Positions 15,557 through 24,327 are shown, counted from the first letter of the stretch. The stretch: DNA of 64,000 nucleotides from Flavobacterium sp. (GCA_027484725.1 JAIXSK010000013.1:1-64000), one strand, 5' to 3'. Numbers and translations: made by a program. Notes: generated by a model not told the origin, from the sequence alone.

Positions 15557-16655
15557 ATAAAGCTTTTTTCTGTTTCTCTACAAAACCGTTGGCTTGTAGC
15601 TCAAGTAGTTCAGTAGCTTTTTTGCGTTGCAAATCATAGAGTTTTTTGTCTTGTGCAATATCGGCGTATACTTTGTCATGCATTTCAGCGTTGGTGCTCA
15701 CGAGTAACTGTCGTTGGTGTTGATCTTGCGCCAGAGTACTTTTGAGCGCGGCTTCTAGATCTTCTAACTTCATATCGTATTCGCCTTTGCCCGACATCAG
15801 TTTGGCTAAAATAGGCGCGGTTTCAATGGCCAAAAACAACAACATGATAAACAATGATGGAATCATCGGTAGTTTGTTCAAAGCGTTGATGCGCGCCATA
15901 AGCCCGTCAAAACCGTCAATCACTGGTTGGGTTTGTGAAACTTTTTGCTCTTGCTGGGTTTGCAGTATTTTGATTTTTTGCTCGCGTTCGGCGATGCGAT
16001 TTAAGTTGTTTCGGCGTAAAGTGTCGAGTTCGGTTTTGGCCAAATTGTGTTTGTCAATTTTTTCTTTAAACACTGGGCCTTTACCCATTTTCATCGTTCC
16101 TTTGGTGCCTTCAGCCTCGGCAATATAGGTGTCATACAAGCTGTTGACTTCTTTTTCTTTGGCCGCAATTTCAGCTTGATATTGCTGGATTTCTTTTTTG
16201 TTTTTGTCTATGTCGCTCTGAAAATAATTCGAAATTTCTTTTTTGTTGTTGAGCGTCATGGCGTTTTTTTCGCGTAGTAAAACCGTATTGATTTCTTTTT
16301 CAAAGATTTTAATTTCAAGCGGTTTTGAAATAACCACCGCTATAATCATGGCCAATATAATCCGCGGAGAAGCTTGTTTGAATTCGGCCCAAAAGTGGTC
16401 GCGTTTGCGCAAGGTTGATACAATAAATCGGTCGAGATTAAAAATAAGCAATCCCCAAACCAGGCCAAAAGCTACCGACGAATAGGGATTGTCAAAAACA
16501 GTGTACAGCGCATAAGCAGCGGCCAAAAAAGCCATCACTGCAGTAAAGAAAACGGTGGCGCCAATTCCGGCAAATTTGGTTTGTTCGCCTGCAGAACAGT
16601 CTTTTAATAACTGACGGTCTGCCCCCGAACACAGGAGGAAGAATGATTGTAACAT
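15555..16655 (-). CDS. DUF4407 membrane protein with central coiled coil
   Basis: The 366-residue protein begins MLQSFFLLCSGADRQLLKDC, typical of DUF4407. It has membrane helices near residues 30-55, 60-82 and 95-115, a long charged coiled coil (about 125-245), a fourth membrane helix near 270-292 and a second charged helical tail. Asn-Leu-Asp-Arg-Phe at the end of helix 2 is a family feature. Function is unknown. A candidate promoter TAACTTTG lies on the minus strand at 16708-16701. It is monocistronic between opposing genes. Confidence 0.85.
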   Translation of the reverse strand: MLQSFFLLCSGADRQLLKDCSAGEQTKFAGIGATVFFTAVMAFLAAAYALYTVFDNPYSSVAFGLVWGLLIFNLDRFIVSTLRKRDHFWAEFKQASPRIILAMIIAVVISKPLEIKIFEKEINTVLLREKNAMTLNNKKEISNYFQSDIDKNKKEIQQYQAEIAAKEKEVNSLYDTYIAEAEGTKGTMKMGKGPVFKEKIDKHNLAKTELDTLRRNNLNRIAEREQKIKILQTQQEQKVSQTQPVIDGFDGLMARINALNKLPMIPSLFIMLLFLAIETAPILAKLMSGKGEYDMKLEDLEAALKSTLAQDQHQRQLLVSTNAEMHDKVYADIAQDKKLYDLQRKKATELLELQANGFVEKQKKAL

Positions 16656-16700
16656 GATGATTGATTTGTGGCCGAAGCCTGATTTTGATGATGATGATTA

Positions 16701-16708
16701 CAAAGTTA
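16701..16708 (-). promoter_or_regulatory. Candidate -7 element for the DUF4407 gene
   Basis: TAACTTTG on the minus strand fits TAnnTTTG; the leader to the ATG at 16655 would be about 40 bases. A small palindrome GCCAAAAATGGC (16711-16722) lies just upstream of it. Confidence 0.4.
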
Positions 16709-16791
16709 ACGCCAAAAATGGCACATTGATATAAATCAGGAATTTATTTTACAGCTCTGCGCTGAAAATTGTAATTTCGGCAGGCAGAATC

Positions 16792-18036
16792 ATGAAACAA
16801 AAGCGACAATTACTCATTATTGGGCTGGTCTGGCCCGAACCGCAATCATCGGCGGCCGGCTGGCGTATGCAACAACTTGTGGATTTTTTCTTGCGCGAGC
16901 ACTACCAAATTACTTTTGCGAGTGCCGCAGCTCAAAGTCCGTATAGTTTAGATTTAGCCAAAATGGGGGTACAAACCCAAACTATTTTGCTCAACGATGA
17001 AAGCTTTGATGATTTTGTACAGCAACTTAATCCAGAAGTGGTTTTGTTTGATCGTTTTATGATTGAAGAACAGTTTGGTTGGCGCGTGGCCGAACATTGC
17101 CCCAACGCATTGCGAATACTCGATACCGAAGATCTACATTTTTTGCGCCTGGCCCGACAAAAAGCCGCGGAACAAAACCGCGCGTTTGAAGCAGACGATT
17201 TATATTCAGATACCGCCAAACGTGAGCTTGCGAGTATTTTGCGCTGTGATGTATCGCTCATAATTTCAGAATTTGAATATGATTTGCTGATAGATCAATT
17301 CAACATCAGTGCTGATTTGCTGTGCTATGTGCCGTTTTTAACAGATGAAATTTCTGAGGCTGAAATGCACAAATGGCCGAGTTTTGACGCGCGTAAAAAC
17401 TTTGTATTCATTGGCAATTTGATGCATCCGCCTAACTGGGATGCGGTAGTGCAGCTCAAAAAAAACATTTGGCCCCAGCTCAGCAAACAATTGCCCGAAG
17501 CTTCACTGCTCATTTACGGAGCCTACACACCACCCAAAGCAGAACAATTGCATAAGCCTTCGGAGCGATTTTATATCATGGGCAGAGCAAATTCGGCGCT
17601 GGAAGTAATTGCTCAGGCAAGAATTATGTTGGCACCGATTCAGTTTGGTGCGGGCGTAAAAGGTAAATTGCTTGAAGCCATGCAAGCCGGAACGCCCAGT
17701 GTCACCACAACCATCGGGGCCGAAGCCATGCACATCAACAACCGGTGGAATGGTTTTATTGCTGATGAACCAGCTGCGTTTATCTCGGCGGCGGTGCGTT
17801 TGTATACCGATGAATCGCTTTGGCAACAAGCGCAAAAAACCGGCCTTGAAATGCTACAGGAGCGCTATGACAAAAAGAAGTTTGAAACGATTTTAAAAGA
17901 CCGCACAGACGCTTTGTTTTTGAACTTAAAAGCGCACCGACAAAAACACTTTTTAGGGCAAATCTTACACCACCACACGCTGGGCAGTACGCGTTATATG
18001 GCCAAATGGATCGAGGCCAAAAATAAAAACAACTGA
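16792..18036 (+). CDS. Glycosyltransferase family 4-like (GT-B) protein
   Basis: The 414-residue protein has a GT-B fold. The N-terminal half starts RQLLIIGLVWPEPQSSAAGW (donor/acceptor loop), and the C-terminal half has FVFIGNLMHPPNWDAV, LLIYGAY and APIQFGAGVKGKLLEAMQAG, the E-x7-E-type nucleotide-sugar site of family GT1/GT4. There is no signal peptide or membrane helix. Likely role is in surface polysaccharide or glycolipid synthesis, but it stands alone, followed by the structured element at 18058. Confidence 0.85.
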   Translation: MKQKRQLLIIGLVWPEPQSSAAGWRMQQLVDFFLREHYQITFASAAAQSPYSLDLAKMGVQTQTILLNDESFDDFVQQLNPEVVLFDRFMIEEQFGWRVAEHCPNALRILDTEDLHFLRLARQKAAEQNRAFEADDLYSDTAKRELASILRCDVSLIISEFEYDLLIDQFNISADLLCYVPFLTDEISEAEMHKWPSFDARKNFVFIGNLMHPPNWDAVVQLKKNIWPQLSKQLPEASLLIYGAYTPPKAEQLHKPSERFYIMGRANSALEVIAQARIMLAPIQFGAGVKGKLLEAMQAGTPSVTTTIGAEAMHINNRWNGFIADEPAAFISAAVRLYTDESLWQQAQKTGLEMLQERYDKKKFETILKDRTDALFLNLKAHRQKHFLGQILHHHTLGSTRYMAKWIEAKNKNN

Positions 18037-18057
18037 TTTTTAAAAGCCGCTGATTTT

Positions 18058-18170
18058 GCGTTAAGGATGGAAGCGGCATCCTCGTGCGCAGCGCGAGATA
18101 CAGCGAACAGCCTGACCGACACCTGAGCGAGTTTTACTTTTTAGGAAGGCTTTTGGTGGCGGGAACGCCC
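18058..18170 (+). repeat. Structured intergenic element, copy B (expanded)
   Basis: It starts 21 bases after the glycosyltransferase stop codon. The outer stem GCGTT (18058-18062) pairs with AACGC (18164-18168). The core hairpin is ATC, bulged C, TCGTGC / GCGCGA, GAT (18078-18099) with a 3-base loop. GGATGGAAGCGG precedes it and ACAGCGAACAGCC follows. Compared with copy C it carries about 30 extra bases in the 3' half. No open frame is present. Confidence 0.75.
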
Positions 18171-18172
18171 AT

Positions 18173-18201
18173 AAAAAAAATCCGCCACAGTGGACGGATT
18201 T
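18173..18201 (-). terminator. Terminator of the dipeptidase gene
   Basis: On the minus strand AAATCCG / CGGATTT closes a stem continued by CCAC/GTGG and followed by eight T. Confidence 0.75.
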
Positions 18202-18205
18202 AGCT

Positions 18206-19594
18206 TTATTTGGACATTTCGGTGAAATACTTGTAAAACAGCGGGATGGTCTCAATGCCTTTTAAGAAATTGAAGATGCCGTAATGCTCGTTGGGCGAGT
18301 GAATGGCGTCGCTATCGAGTCCGAAGCCCATGAGGATGGTTTTGGCTTTGAGTTCTTTTTCAAACAAGGCTACAATCGGGATGCTTCCGCCCGAGCGCAC
18401 CGGAATGGCCGGAACGCCAAAGGTTTCGGTGTAGGCTTTGTTGGCGGCTTGGTAGCCAATGCTGTCAATTGGCGTTACATAACCTTGACCGCCGTGGTGT
18501 GGTTTTACTTGCACGCGCACTCCGGCCGGAGCAATGCTCTGGAAATGTTGGGTGAAGAGTTGGGTGATTTCTTCCCAGTCTTGATGCGGCACCAAGCGCA
18601 TGGATATTTTGGCGTAGGCTTTACTGGCAATTACGGTTTTGGCGCCTTCGCCGGTGTAGCCGCCCCAGATTCCGTTGACATCTAAAGTTGGACGAATCGA
18701 GTTGCGTTCGTTGGTCACATAACCCGCCTCGCCGTATACATCGTTGAGGTCGAGTGCTTTTTTGTATCGCTCAATATCAAAAGGCGCTTTGGCCATTTCG
18801 GCTCTTTCGGCAGCAGTGAGTTCTTCGACTTTATCGTAAAATCCGGGAATGGTGATGTGGTTGTTCTCATCGTGCAAAGAAGCAATCATTTTGGCCAAAA
18901 TGTTGATCGGGTTGGCTACCGCGCCTCCGTATAAACCCGAATGTAAATCGCGATTAGGGCCGGTTACTTCAACTTCAACATAGCTCAAGCCGCGCAATCC
19001 GGTAGTGATAGACGGTTGTTGGTTAGAAATCATGCCGGTGTCAGAAATTAAAATGACATCGCATTGGAGTTTTTCTTGGTTGCGCTCAACAAACCAACCC
19101 AGACTTTTGCTGCCTACTTCTTCTTCGCCTTCAATCATAAATTTGACGTTGCACGGCAGTTGGTGGTTGCGCACCATGTATTCTAACGCTTTGACATGCA
19201 TGTACATTTGGCCTTTGTCATCACAAGCTCCGCGGGCAAAGATGGCGCCTTCGGGGTGCAATTCGGTTTTTTTGATGACGGGTTCAAACGGTGGGGAATC
19301 CCAGAGGTCCATCGGATCAGGCGGTTGTACATCATAGTGGCCGTAGACAAGCACCGTGGGGAGGTTAGGGTCAATGGTTTTTTCGGCATAAACAATCGGG
19401 TAGCCGGGGGTGTCACAAATTTCGACCCAATCACAACCGGCAGCTTCTAGGCTGGCTTTGACGGCGTCGGCGGTATCGATGACATCTTGTGCGTAAGCCG
19501 GATCAGCACTGACAGAGGGTATTTTAAGCAGTTCAATGAGTTCATTGATGAAGCGTTCTTGGTGTTGTTGAACGTAGTTTTTGATAGAGTCCAT
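18206..19594 (-). CDS. M20 family dipeptidase
   Basis: The 462-residue cytoplasmic metallopeptidase has the binuclear zinc site: His86 and Asp88 in YGHYDVQPP, Asp125/126 in RGACDDKGQ, and the catalytic and ligand Glu in EGEEEVGS (about 155-161). The lid domain is present (RDLHSGLYGG). This is the CNDP/carnosinase-like subgroup. A TATATTTG element (minus strand, 19623-19616) lies 21 bases upstream of the ATG, and a terminator follows. Confidence 0.92.
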   Translation of the reverse strand: MDSIKNYVQQHQERFINELIELLKIPSVSADPAYAQDVIDTADAVKASLEAAGCDWVEICDTPGYPIVYAEKTIDPNLPTVLVYGHYDVQPPDPMDLWDSPPFEPVIKKTELHPEGAIFARGACDDKGQMYMHVKALEYMVRNHQLPCNVKFMIEGEEEVGSKSLGWFVERNQEKLQCDVILISDTGMISNQQPSITTGLRGLSYVEVEVTGPNRDLHSGLYGGAVANPINILAKMIASLHDENNHITIPGFYDKVEELTAAERAEMAKAPFDIERYKKALDLNDVYGEAGYVTNERNSIRPTLDVNGIWGGYTGEGAKTVIASKAYAKISMRLVPHQDWEEITQLFTQHFQSIAPAGVRVQVKPHHGGQGYVTPIDSIGYQAANKAYTETFGVPAIPVRSGGSIPIVALFEKELKAKTILMGFGLDSDAIHSPNEHYGIFNFLKGIETIPLFYKYFTEMSK

Positions 19595-19615
19595 GTAACG
19601 AGAATGTGTTTAGGT

Positions 19616-19623
19616 CAAATATA
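19616..19623 (-). promoter_or_regulatory. Candidate -7 element for the dipeptidase gene
   Basis: TATATTTG on the minus strand fits TAnnTTTG with 21 bases to the start codon. Confidence 0.45.
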
Positions 19624-19713
19624 CAAATATTCAAAAATGAGGCGGTTAAATTTTATAAACAAACCCCGTGTTTTTGCCTCAAAAACAAATCTGAATTGTG
19701 TGGCGAAATAGTT

Positions 19714-19742
19714 TTGTTTTTTAAAATATATATCTATATTTG
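19714..19742 (+). promoter_or_regulatory. Promoter of tRNA-Leu
   Basis: A -33 TTG at 19714-19716 and TATATTTG at 19735-19742 are 18 bases apart, very like the tRNA-Asp promoter; the tRNA starts 14 bases later. Confidence 0.75.
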
Positions 19743-19756
19743 CAGCCACAATAGCC

Positions 19757-19838
19757 GCGGGTGTGGCGAAATTGGTAGACGTGCCAGACTTAGGATCTGG
19801 TGCCGCAAGGCGTGTAGGTTCGAGTCCTATCACCCGCA
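19757..19838 (+). tRNA. tRNA-Leu (TAG)
   Basis: The 82-base class II tRNA has acceptor stem GCGGGTG / CACCCGC, anticodon stem CCAGA/TCTGG with loop CTTAGGA (anticodon TAG), a long variable arm (TGCCGCAAGGCGT) and T-loop GGTTCGAGTCC. The discriminator is A; CCA is not encoded. Confidence 0.97.
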
Positions 19839-19841
19839 CAG

Positions 19842-19869
19842 AGCCTCTCAGTTTTGAGGGGCTTTTTTT
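19842..19869 (+). terminator. Terminator of tRNA-Leu
   Basis: AGCCTCTCA / TGAGGGGCT (one G-T pair) around GTTT is followed by a T-run that reaches the stop codon of the convergent SnoaL-like gene. Confidence 0.8.
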
Positions 19870-20227
19870 ATGAGTCGTGATAAACGCGCGAAAAAACAAT
19901 CTTTCCGTTTTTGATTTCTAAAACTTCAGCAACCAACATATTTGGGTCGCCTTCGGCCATGCGAATGTATTCCATAAAAACCCGATCATCGTTCGAGGTT
20001 AGTGATGTGACTTGATATTGCAACGACGGAATTCTGTCAAAAGCATCTTGCCACCATGTGCGCAAGGCCGCTTTTCCTTGAATGAGTCCTTGGGTTTCAG
20101 GCAGACGAATTTTGAGTTTCGGGCTAAAGTGTTGTGCCTGATCGTCGTACAAATGCAACAACTTTTCTAAGTCATGCGTGTTAAAAGCTTCAAACCATTG
20201 GTGGGCGATGACTTCGTTGGGATGCAT
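19868..20227 (-). CDS. SnoaL-like/NTF2-fold protein
   Basis: The 119-residue protein has the cone-shaped SnoaL/NTF2 fold pattern: WFEAFNTHDLEKLLHLY at the N-terminus, a G-x-A-A-L-R-T-W-W segment, and the terminal strand EVLEIKNGKIVFSRVYHD. Such proteins are isomerases, hydrolases or ligand-binding proteins; the substrate is not predictable. Its ATG follows the stop codon of the pseudouridine synthase with no base between (TAAATG), so it is co-translated. Confidence 0.8.
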   Translation of the reverse strand: MHPNEVIAHQWFEAFNTHDLEKLLHLYDDQAQHFSPKLKIRLPETQGLIQGKAALRTWWQDAFDRIPSLQYQVTSLTSNDDRVFMEYIRMAEGDPNMLVAEVLEIKNGKIVFSRVYHDS

Positions 20228-21088
20228 TTATGAATTTTTGAGGTTGATGATTTCCTGTTGGGTCAAGAAACGCCAGTTGCCCCGCGGAAGATTTTTTTTG
20301 GTGAGTCCGGCAAAAGCCACACGGTCAATTTTGAGTACGTTGTATTTGAATTGTTCAAAAATACTGCGCACTACTTTGACATTGGCGGTTCTGAGTTTGA
20401 GACCGATTTCAGTTTTAGGCTGGTTCTCAATGTAGCTGATTTCTTCAACATACAAACGGTGGTTGTCTAAGGTAACCCCCGAAGCAATCTTTTCTAAATC
20501 TTCAAATTTTAAGTTTTTATCGAGGCTTACCTGATAAATCTTAATTGATTTTTGGTTGGGTTGATTGAATTTGACAATCATATCGTTGTCATTGGTAAGC
20601 AGCAATAAACCGGTGGTGTTTTTGTCCATACGGCCAATAGGCGATAAAGCAGCGTTGGTAGCCGAGCGAACCAAATCAAGTACATTGCGGTTTTCTGCAC
20701 CTTCATCGGCCGAAGTGGTGAAATTCTTGGGTTTGTTGAGCAGAATATATTCTTTTTTACCCGGAGTGAGTTGGGTTCCGTCAAAAATAACCACATCACC
20801 GGGCTTAACTTGATAGCCCATTTCGGTAATCACTTCGCCATTGACTTTCACGTTGCCCGACTGAATATAAACATCGGCCTCACGTCTTGAACAAACACCA
20901 GAATTAGCTATGTACTTATTCAAACGAATCAAATCTGAATCTTTGCTTTTTGCTGCCGGAGTTGAAGTTTTCGGGGCAGTAGTTGTTTTTTTCTGAGAAC
21001 GCTTTTCCAGAGGTGGTTTGGCCGAACTGAAAGCAGGTTTAGTTGGTCGTTTGCTAGGTCGTTTGTCTGAGCGATTGTTTTGGTTCAT
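20228..21088 (-). CDS. RsuA/RluB-family rRNA pseudouridine synthase
   Basis: The 286-residue protein has a basic, low-complexity N-terminal extension of about 50 residues, an S4 RNA-binding domain (RLNKYIANSGVCSRREAD, 55-72) and a catalytic domain with Asp155 in GRMDKNTTGLLLLTND. It converts uridine to pseudouridine in rRNA; RluB (23S) is the likely subgroup, though RsuA or RluF specificity cannot be excluded. A TATCTTTG element (21110-21103, minus) lies 14 bases before the ATG. The order UbiA - pseudouridine synthase is one I recall from other flavobacteria. Confidence 0.88.
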   Translation of the reverse strand: MNQNNRSDKRPSKRPTKPAFSSAKPPLEKRSQKKTTTAPKTSTPAAKSKDSDLIRLNKYIANSGVCSRREADVYIQSGNVKVNGEVITEMGYQVKPGDVVIFDGTQLTPGKKEYILLNKPKNFTTSADEGAENRNVLDLVRSATNAALSPIGRMDKNTTGLLLLTNDNDMIVKFNQPNQKSIKIYQVSLDKNLKFEDLEKIASGVTLDNHRLYVEEISYIENQPKTEIGLKLRTANVKVVRSIFEQFKYNVLKIDRVAFAGLTKKNLPRGNWRFLTQQEIINLKNS

Positions 21089-21102
21089 GACGAAATTTTC
21101 GG

Positions 21103-21110
21103 CAAAGATA
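21103..21110 (-). promoter_or_regulatory. Candidate -7 element for the pseudouridine synthase gene
   Basis: TATCTTTG on the minus strand fits TAnnTTTG, 14 bases from the start codon. Confidence 0.45.
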
Positions 21111-21134
21111 GGTTTATTTCGGGCTGAGTGAACA

Positions 21135-22091
21135 TTAAATGGTTTGCAGTAGTCTTTTTCCGTGAATCAGAACCATCGGATCAATCAGTACAATGCAACA
21201 GACACCGGCCACAATCAAAAATTTGAGCAGGTTGTGCAGCAGCAAATAATCTTCGCGGCTTTGGCTTTTCCAGAGTTTTAAACAAAAGAAAATCATCACC
21301 ATAAAACCGGCGTAGAAATATAAATCCATATAGCCCACATCAAATACATTCACCAAAAAATAAACCGGAGCAAAGGTCAACATCAGTAAGAAAGAAATAC
21401 AGATTTTAGAAGTTTTTTCACCAAACAGTACCGGAATGGTTTGGTAACCGTTGGCCAAATCACCTTTGATGTTTTCTAAATCTTTGATCATTTCGCGCAC
21501 CAGCAACAACAAAAATAAAAACGAGGCATGACTAAAGATAACAGCAAAATCATTGCGGTGGTTTTCAAGCTCATCTAGCGGAAGGCGATAATAGTAAAAA
21601 AGCAAAATGCCAAAAAACGGATAAATCGCCAAAAACGATGCGATGAAGTTTGAGAACATCGCGTATTTTTTTCGTTTGTGCGAATAAAGCCAAATCATAA
21701 AAATATAACTCGCAAAAAACAAACTTGCGCGCCACGAAACCAAAAATGCCAGTGATACAGATAAAAAGTTCAAAGAAAAATAAACTTGCAGTTTGGTTTT
21801 TTGACTCACCAATCGATCGAGCATAGATTTGTTGGGGCGATTGATCAAATCTTTCTGGCTGTCATAAAAACTATTGATGATGTAACCCGATGCAATGGCC
21901 ATCGATGAAGCCAAAACCACTACAAATAATCTGTAATCAAGTAAAATGGACAGCGCACTTTTACCGGGCGCCAAAATAAAAATAGCCGAAAGATATTGCG
22001 CCACTACAATAATAGGAATGTTGTAGCCGCGCACCACCGAAAACAAACTGACAATTTTCATCAGAAACAATCGCTTTCTTCGGCTGAGCAT
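21135..22091 (-). CDS. UbiA family prenyltransferase
   Basis: The 318-residue membrane protein has about eight helices and the first UbiA Asp-rich motif N-x3-D-x3-D (Asn73, Asp77, Asp81 in NSFYDSQKD followed by NRPNKS). UbiA enzymes attach polyprenyl chains to aromatic or glycerol-phosphate acceptors. The location directly behind two mevalonate-pathway genes suggests a terpenoid or membrane-lipid product, and flavobacterial homologues are often labelled geranylgeranylglycerol-phosphate geranylgeranyltransferase; the acceptor here is unproven. A start at the internal ATG at 22061 is also possible. Confidence 0.85.
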   Translation of the reverse strand: MLSRRKRLFLMKIVSLFSVVRGYNIPIIVVAQYLSAIFILAPGKSALSILLDYRLFVVVLASSMAIASGYIINSFYDSQKDLINRPNKSMLDRLVSQKTKLQVYFSLNFLSVSLAFLVSWRASLFFASYIFMIWLYSHKRKKYAMFSNFIASFLAIYPFFGILLFYYYRLPLDELENHRNDFAVIFSHASFLFLLLLVREMIKDLENIKGDLANGYQTIPVLFGEKTSKICISFLLMLTFAPVYFLVNVFDVGYMDLYFYAGFMVMIFFCLKLWKSQSREDYLLLHNLLKFLIVAGVCCIVLIDPMVLIHGKRLLQTI

Positions 22092-22115
22092 AAAAAGTTG
22101 TTTTCCGGAGTTGAT

Positions 22116-23054
22116 TTAGAATTGATAAACTACTTCTAATTTGTAGTCTTTGAGCGAAGCTTTGGCTTTTTCTAAATCTTCGGTAAAGCCCAAAATATAG
22201 CCACCGCCGCCGGAACCACACAATTTTAAATAGTAATCATTGGTGTCAATACCTTTTTGCCAAATGCCGTGAAATTCTTCGGGAATCATTGGTTTGAAAT
22301 GGTTGAGCACCACTTTGGATAGTTTTTTGGTGTTCGAGAAAAGCGATTTCATGTCGCCCCCCAAAAAGTTCTCAACACAGGCATCGGTATATTTGACAAA
22401 CTGATTTTTGAGCATGCTTCTAAAGCCTTGATCTTTGAGGTTTTCCATAAAGATGTTGACCATCGGAGCAGTTTCGCCCACAATGCCTGAGTCCAACAAA
22501 AAGACAGCGCCTTTTCCGGTACGGCTTTGTGTCGGAATTCCGGTAGCTTCAATGTTGTCTTTGGAATTGATTAGAATGGGAATGCTCAAATAGCTGTTGA
22601 GCGGGTCAAGGCCAGAGCTTTTTCCGTGGAAAAACGATTCCATTTGACCAAAAATATTTTTGAGTTGTAAGAGTTTCTCACGGGTAAGATTCTCTAAAAC
22701 AGTGATTTTATTTTTTGCGTATTTGTCGTAAACAGCAGCGACCAATGCACCGCTACTGCCCACACCATAACCTTGTGGAATGCTTGAATCAAAGTACATG
22801 CCTTGTGCAATGTCATTCTTCAAAGCCTGAATGTCAAATTGAACCAACTCGGGTTGCTCAGATTGCAAAGTTTCTAAATGTGAAGCAAATCGTTGAAGGT
22901 TTTGGTTGGAACGGACCGCATCAGCCGAAGTATTTCCGTCAAGTTTGAGCGCTCCGTTGTAAAAGTTGTAGGGAATAGATAAACCTTTTGAATCTTTGAT
23001 GATTCCGTATTCTCCGAACAGGAGGATTTTTGAGTAGAAAAGTGGTCCTTTCAT
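22116..23054 (-). CDS. Mevalonate kinase (GHMP family)
   Basis: The 312-residue protein has the GHMP N-terminal motif KILLFGEYGIIKDSKG and the phosphate-binding loop PQGYGVGSSGALVAAVYD, plus the C-terminal motif KLCGSGGGGYILGF. The start is ATG at 23054 (MKGPLFYSK); an upstream TTG at 23069 is unlikely. Adjacent to mevalonate diphosphate decarboxylase, it should phosphorylate mevalonate, although this flavobacterial group is diverged and a phosphomevalonate kinase role is possible. No second GHMP kinase is in the window. Confidence 0.82.
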   Translation of the reverse strand: MKGPLFYSKILLFGEYGIIKDSKGLSIPYNFYNGALKLDGNTSADAVRSNQNLQRFASHLETLQSEQPELVQFDIQALKNDIAQGMYFDSSIPQGYGVGSSGALVAAVYDKYAKNKITVLENLTREKLLQLKNIFGQMESFFHGKSSGLDPLNSYLSIPILINSKDNIEATGIPTQSRTGKGAVFLLDSGIVGETAPMVNIFMENLKDQGFRSMLKNQFVKYTDACVENFLGGDMKSLFSNTKKLSKVVLNHFKPMIPEEFHGIWQKGIDTNDYYLKLCGSGGGGYILGFTEDLEKAKASLKDYKLEVVYQF

Positions 23055-23129
23055 AGGGTTTGTGTACAACTTAAATGAATGATTCTCTTGGTTAAAAGGC
23101 TTAACGCCGCAAGCAAAATATTGTTGTCA

Positions 23130-24248
23130 TCAGGGTTTGATTTGTTGACTGCCATCGCCAACAACGTCACAAATATACTGACCATTTTGACAATAGCCAA
23201 CTAATTCGTTCTGAATAAATTGTAAAACTTCTTCGCGAACGTTTTCGGGATATAAAATATGTACGTTGGCGCCCGCATCTAAGGTAAAACCCACCGGAAT
23301 TTGGGTTTGATTTCTATAATTCCAGATACGATTAATCACCTCTAAAGTATTCGGATGCATCAAGATAAAATACGGAACCGAAGTCATCATCATGGCATGC
23401 AAAGTGAGCGCTTCGCTTTCCATAATTGAGATGAATTTTTCTAAATCGCCGTTCTGTAAAACGGTTTTTAAAGCCGAGAGATTTTCATGGGCTTGTTCGA
23501 ATCTTTTTTGCGCAAACGCGTGTCCGTGCATCAAATCATGTCCGGCTGTACTCGATACTTTTTTCTCGCCGCGGTCCACGAGCAAAATGGTGTCTTGATA
23601 ATTTTTAAAATTCGGATGGATCGTCTCTGAAAATGCCACGCCAAACAAATCAGAACTGTCGTGAATTTCAGCGTGTTTGCCCCAAACCACCGCTTGGCCT
23701 TTGATGCTTCGGCAAGCGCTTCCTGAGCCCAATCGCGCCAAAAACGATGCTTTTTTATAAAAATAATCGTCGGTCATTTCTGGGTTTAAAGCTCGTTCTA
23801 AACTCATAATATTCATCGATAAAGCAGCCATCCCTGAGGCCGAAGAGGCAATGCCCGAGCTGTGCGGAAAAGTATTTTGGGTGTCAATGATCAGATGAAA
23901 ATCTCTGAGATAGGGGCAATAGATTTCAATGCGTTCTAAGAATTTTTGAATTTTTGGTTTGAAATCTTCTTTGGGTTGCCCTTCAAAAAGTAAATCAAAA
24001 GCGAAATTTTCGTCTGGAGTTTTTCTTTCAAAAGCCACAGAAGTAATCGTTTTGCAAGCACTCAAAGTAAAACTCAACGACGGATTGGCCGGAATCTGAC
24101 TCATGGGCAAACCATCAGCATCTGTATGTTTTTCTAATTTCCCCCAGTATTTAACCAGCGCAATATTACTCGGCGCGCTCCAACAAAACTCAGCTGATTT
24201 CAAATCAGAATCAAATCTTGGAGCCATAAAATCCTTTTGTGTGTGCAT
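23130..24248 (-). CDS. mvaD: Diphosphomevalonate decarboxylase
   Basis: The 372-residue protein makes isopentenyl diphosphate from mevalonate diphosphate in the cytoplasm. Visible marks are APSNIALVKYWGK (25-37), the GHMP loop PHSSGIASSASGMAALS, the segment GSGSACRSIKG and the C-terminal TLDAGANVHILYP. It is about 60 bp upstream of mevalonate kinase on the same strand, forming a mevalonate-pathway unit. A TATCTTTG element lies 14 bases before its ATG. It is divergent from tspO. Confidence 0.92.
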   Translation of the reverse strand: MHTQKDFMAPRFDSDLKSAEFCWSAPSNIALVKYWGKLEKHTDADGLPMSQIPANPSLSFTLSACKTITSVAFERKTPDENFAFDLLFEGQPKEDFKPKIQKFLERIEIYCPYLRDFHLIIDTQNTFPHSSGIASSASGMAALSMNIMSLERALNPEMTDDYFYKKASFLARLGSGSACRSIKGQAVVWGKHAEIHDSSDLFGVAFSETIHPNFKNYQDTILLVDRGEKKVSSTAGHDLMHGHAFAQKRFEQAHENLSALKTVLQNGDLEKFISIMESEALTLHAMMMTSVPYFILMHPNTLEVINRIWNYRNQTQIPVGFTLDAGANVHILYPENVREEVLQFIQNELVGYCQNGQYICDVVGDGSQQIKP

Positions 24249-24262
24249 CGATTATTTTTTGC

Positions 24263-24270
24263 CAAAGATA
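24263..24270 (-). promoter_or_regulatory. Candidate -7 element for mvaD
   Basis: TATCTTTG on the minus strand fits TAnnTTTG, 14 bases before the mvaD start codon. Confidence 0.45.
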
Positions 24271-24319
24271 CTTTTTTTCATCACGGTAAAAAATCGCAAT
24301 AGAGTTGTTTTGAAATCTG

Positions 24320-24327
24320 TACTTTTG
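24320..24327 (+). promoter_or_regulatory. Candidate -7 element for tspO
   Basis: TACTTTTG fits TAnnTTTG, 12 bases before the ATG at 24340. It is divergent from the mvaD element 50 bases away. Confidence 0.45.
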
